Shown here: positions 63,757 to 64,000 of the stretch, piece by piece | How positions within the stretch are numbered: the stretch's first letter is position 1 | Layout: each line of letters opens with the position of its first letter | Origin: CAYWFU01 sp964457585 | Lineage (GTDB): Bacteria > JACRDZ01 | Reading direction: 5' to 3' | Assembly (NCBI GenBank): GCA_964457585.1 | Contig: CAYWFU010000005.1 | Location: forward strand, 1-64,000 | DNA: 64,000 nucleotides | Position numbers and translations under genes: made by a program | Notes under the pieces: generated by a model | What the model saw: only the letters and a program-made list of their open reading frames with translations | Told to the model about the DNA's origin: nothing | The model's database searches: none

Positions 63757-64000
63757 TTAATTAATTGGAAAACGAACCGCAACTTCATTGCTATAATTTG
63801 AATTCCCCATATCACTATATGCTCTTATACGATAATAATAATTTATATCTGCATTTCTACATACATCTGTAAAACTTTTTACATTTACACCTACGATTCC
63901 TATTTCTGAATATGTCCCACTATCACCAATCTTAAGCTCAATTCTGAATCCTTTCTCTGCTTCAGAATTATCTATCCAACTAATTATAGTTGCGATGCAT
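63757..64000 (-). CDS. Fibronectin type III domain protein, C-terminal end only
   Basis: The last 81 codons of a gene entering from the window edge, ending in TAA at 63757-63759. The sequence ATISWIDNSEAEKGFRIEL, then YYYRIRAYSDMGNSNYSNEV, is a fibronectin type III fold with the usual Trp and the YxxRIRAY strand. Such domains sit in secreted or surface multi-domain proteins. The remainder and start lie beyond 64000. It ends 68 nt before ntpA and is unrelated in function. Confidence 0.75.
   Translation of the reverse strand, partial: CIATIISWIDNSEAEKGFRIELKIGDSGTYSEIGIVGVNVKSFTDVCRNADINYYYRIRAYSDMGNSNYSNEVAVRFPIN

Noticed and set aside
1..64000. CRISPR arrays, rRNA, tRNA genes, transposases and prophage genes
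   Set aside because: No regularly spaced repeat-spacer arrays, rRNA- or tRNA-like stretches, or transposase/integrase reading frames were seen. The only phage-like trait is the S74 domain in a signal-peptide protein.

Overview
The window is AT-rich (roughly 30% G+C by eye) and comes from a Gram-negative-type, probably uncultivated bacterium. It encodes outer-membrane polysaccharide export, lipid A/LPS-style heptose enzymes, LolA-like and LolCDE-like machinery, a predicted outer-membrane barrel, YajC, bacterial L9, bacterial Tgt and a V/A-type ATPase. That mix, with many low-complexity palindromic intergenic repeats and one run of ten Ns (42041-42050), looks like a metagenome-derived genome of a candidate phylum. 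I cannot name the lineage from sequence alone.

Region 1 (about 1-26160, all + strand) is a surface-polysaccharide locus. It holds a nonulosonic (sialic-type) acid module NeuB-NeuC-NeuA, a 2-hydroxyacid dehydrogenase, a Wzx-like flippase that seems to start at AUU, and glycosyltransferases. It also holds a secreted beta-helix protein with an endosialidase-type S74 autoprocessing chaperone, methyltransferases, an epimerase, an MBOAT O-acyltransferase with a frameshifted SGNH-like partner, and heptose genes (a domain-swapped HldE-like protein and a GmhA-like isomerase). A Wzy-like polymerase, a DegT aminotransferase, a phosphoglycosyl transferase, a Wza-like exporter and a Wzz-like protein complete a Wzx/Wzy-type pathway. 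A four-helix-bundle gene bracketed by repeats sits inside it.

Region 2 (26193-31502, + strand) is housekeeping: rplI overlapping a larE-like gene, then tgt, yajC, argF and argG.

Region 3 (53977 down to 31528, all - strand, 24 genes with mostly overlapping or near-touching ends) is the most unusual part. It is a type II fatty-acid/polyketide-like biosynthetic operon. It encodes a complete ketosynthase and a second ketosynthase-like protein lacking both catalytic histidines (chain-length-factor-like), two ketoreductases, an acyl carrier protein, a FabZ dehydratase and a second hotdog protein lacking the dehydratase histidine, a thioesterase and a phosphopantetheinyl transferase. It also encodes three FAD oxidoreductases (two phytoene-desaturase-like, one geranylgeranyl-reductase-like), two BtrH-type ACP-dependent acyltransferase homologues, a glycosyltransferase, a PIG-L deacetylase and two radical SAM enzymes. 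Envelope genes follow: LolD/LolC/LolE-like transporter, LolA-like carrier, outer-membrane barrel. The inferred product is an unsaturated or cyclised acyl chain, possibly amide-linked to an amino sugar and moved to the outer membrane. The operon diverges from a 1071-residue regulator (54115-57330) with a MalT-like ATPase, a winged helix and a BTAD domain. Between them lies an exact tandem 11-bp repeat placed 9 bp upstream of a perfect TATAAT facing the operon, which is SARP-type operator geometry.

Region 4 (57338-64000, - strand) holds V/A-ATPase genes A, B and D followed by a fused D-B paralogue joining a rotor subunit to a head subunit in one chain. A small DUF2442-like remnant lies downstream, and the C-terminal end of a fibronectin-type-III protein lies at the window edge.
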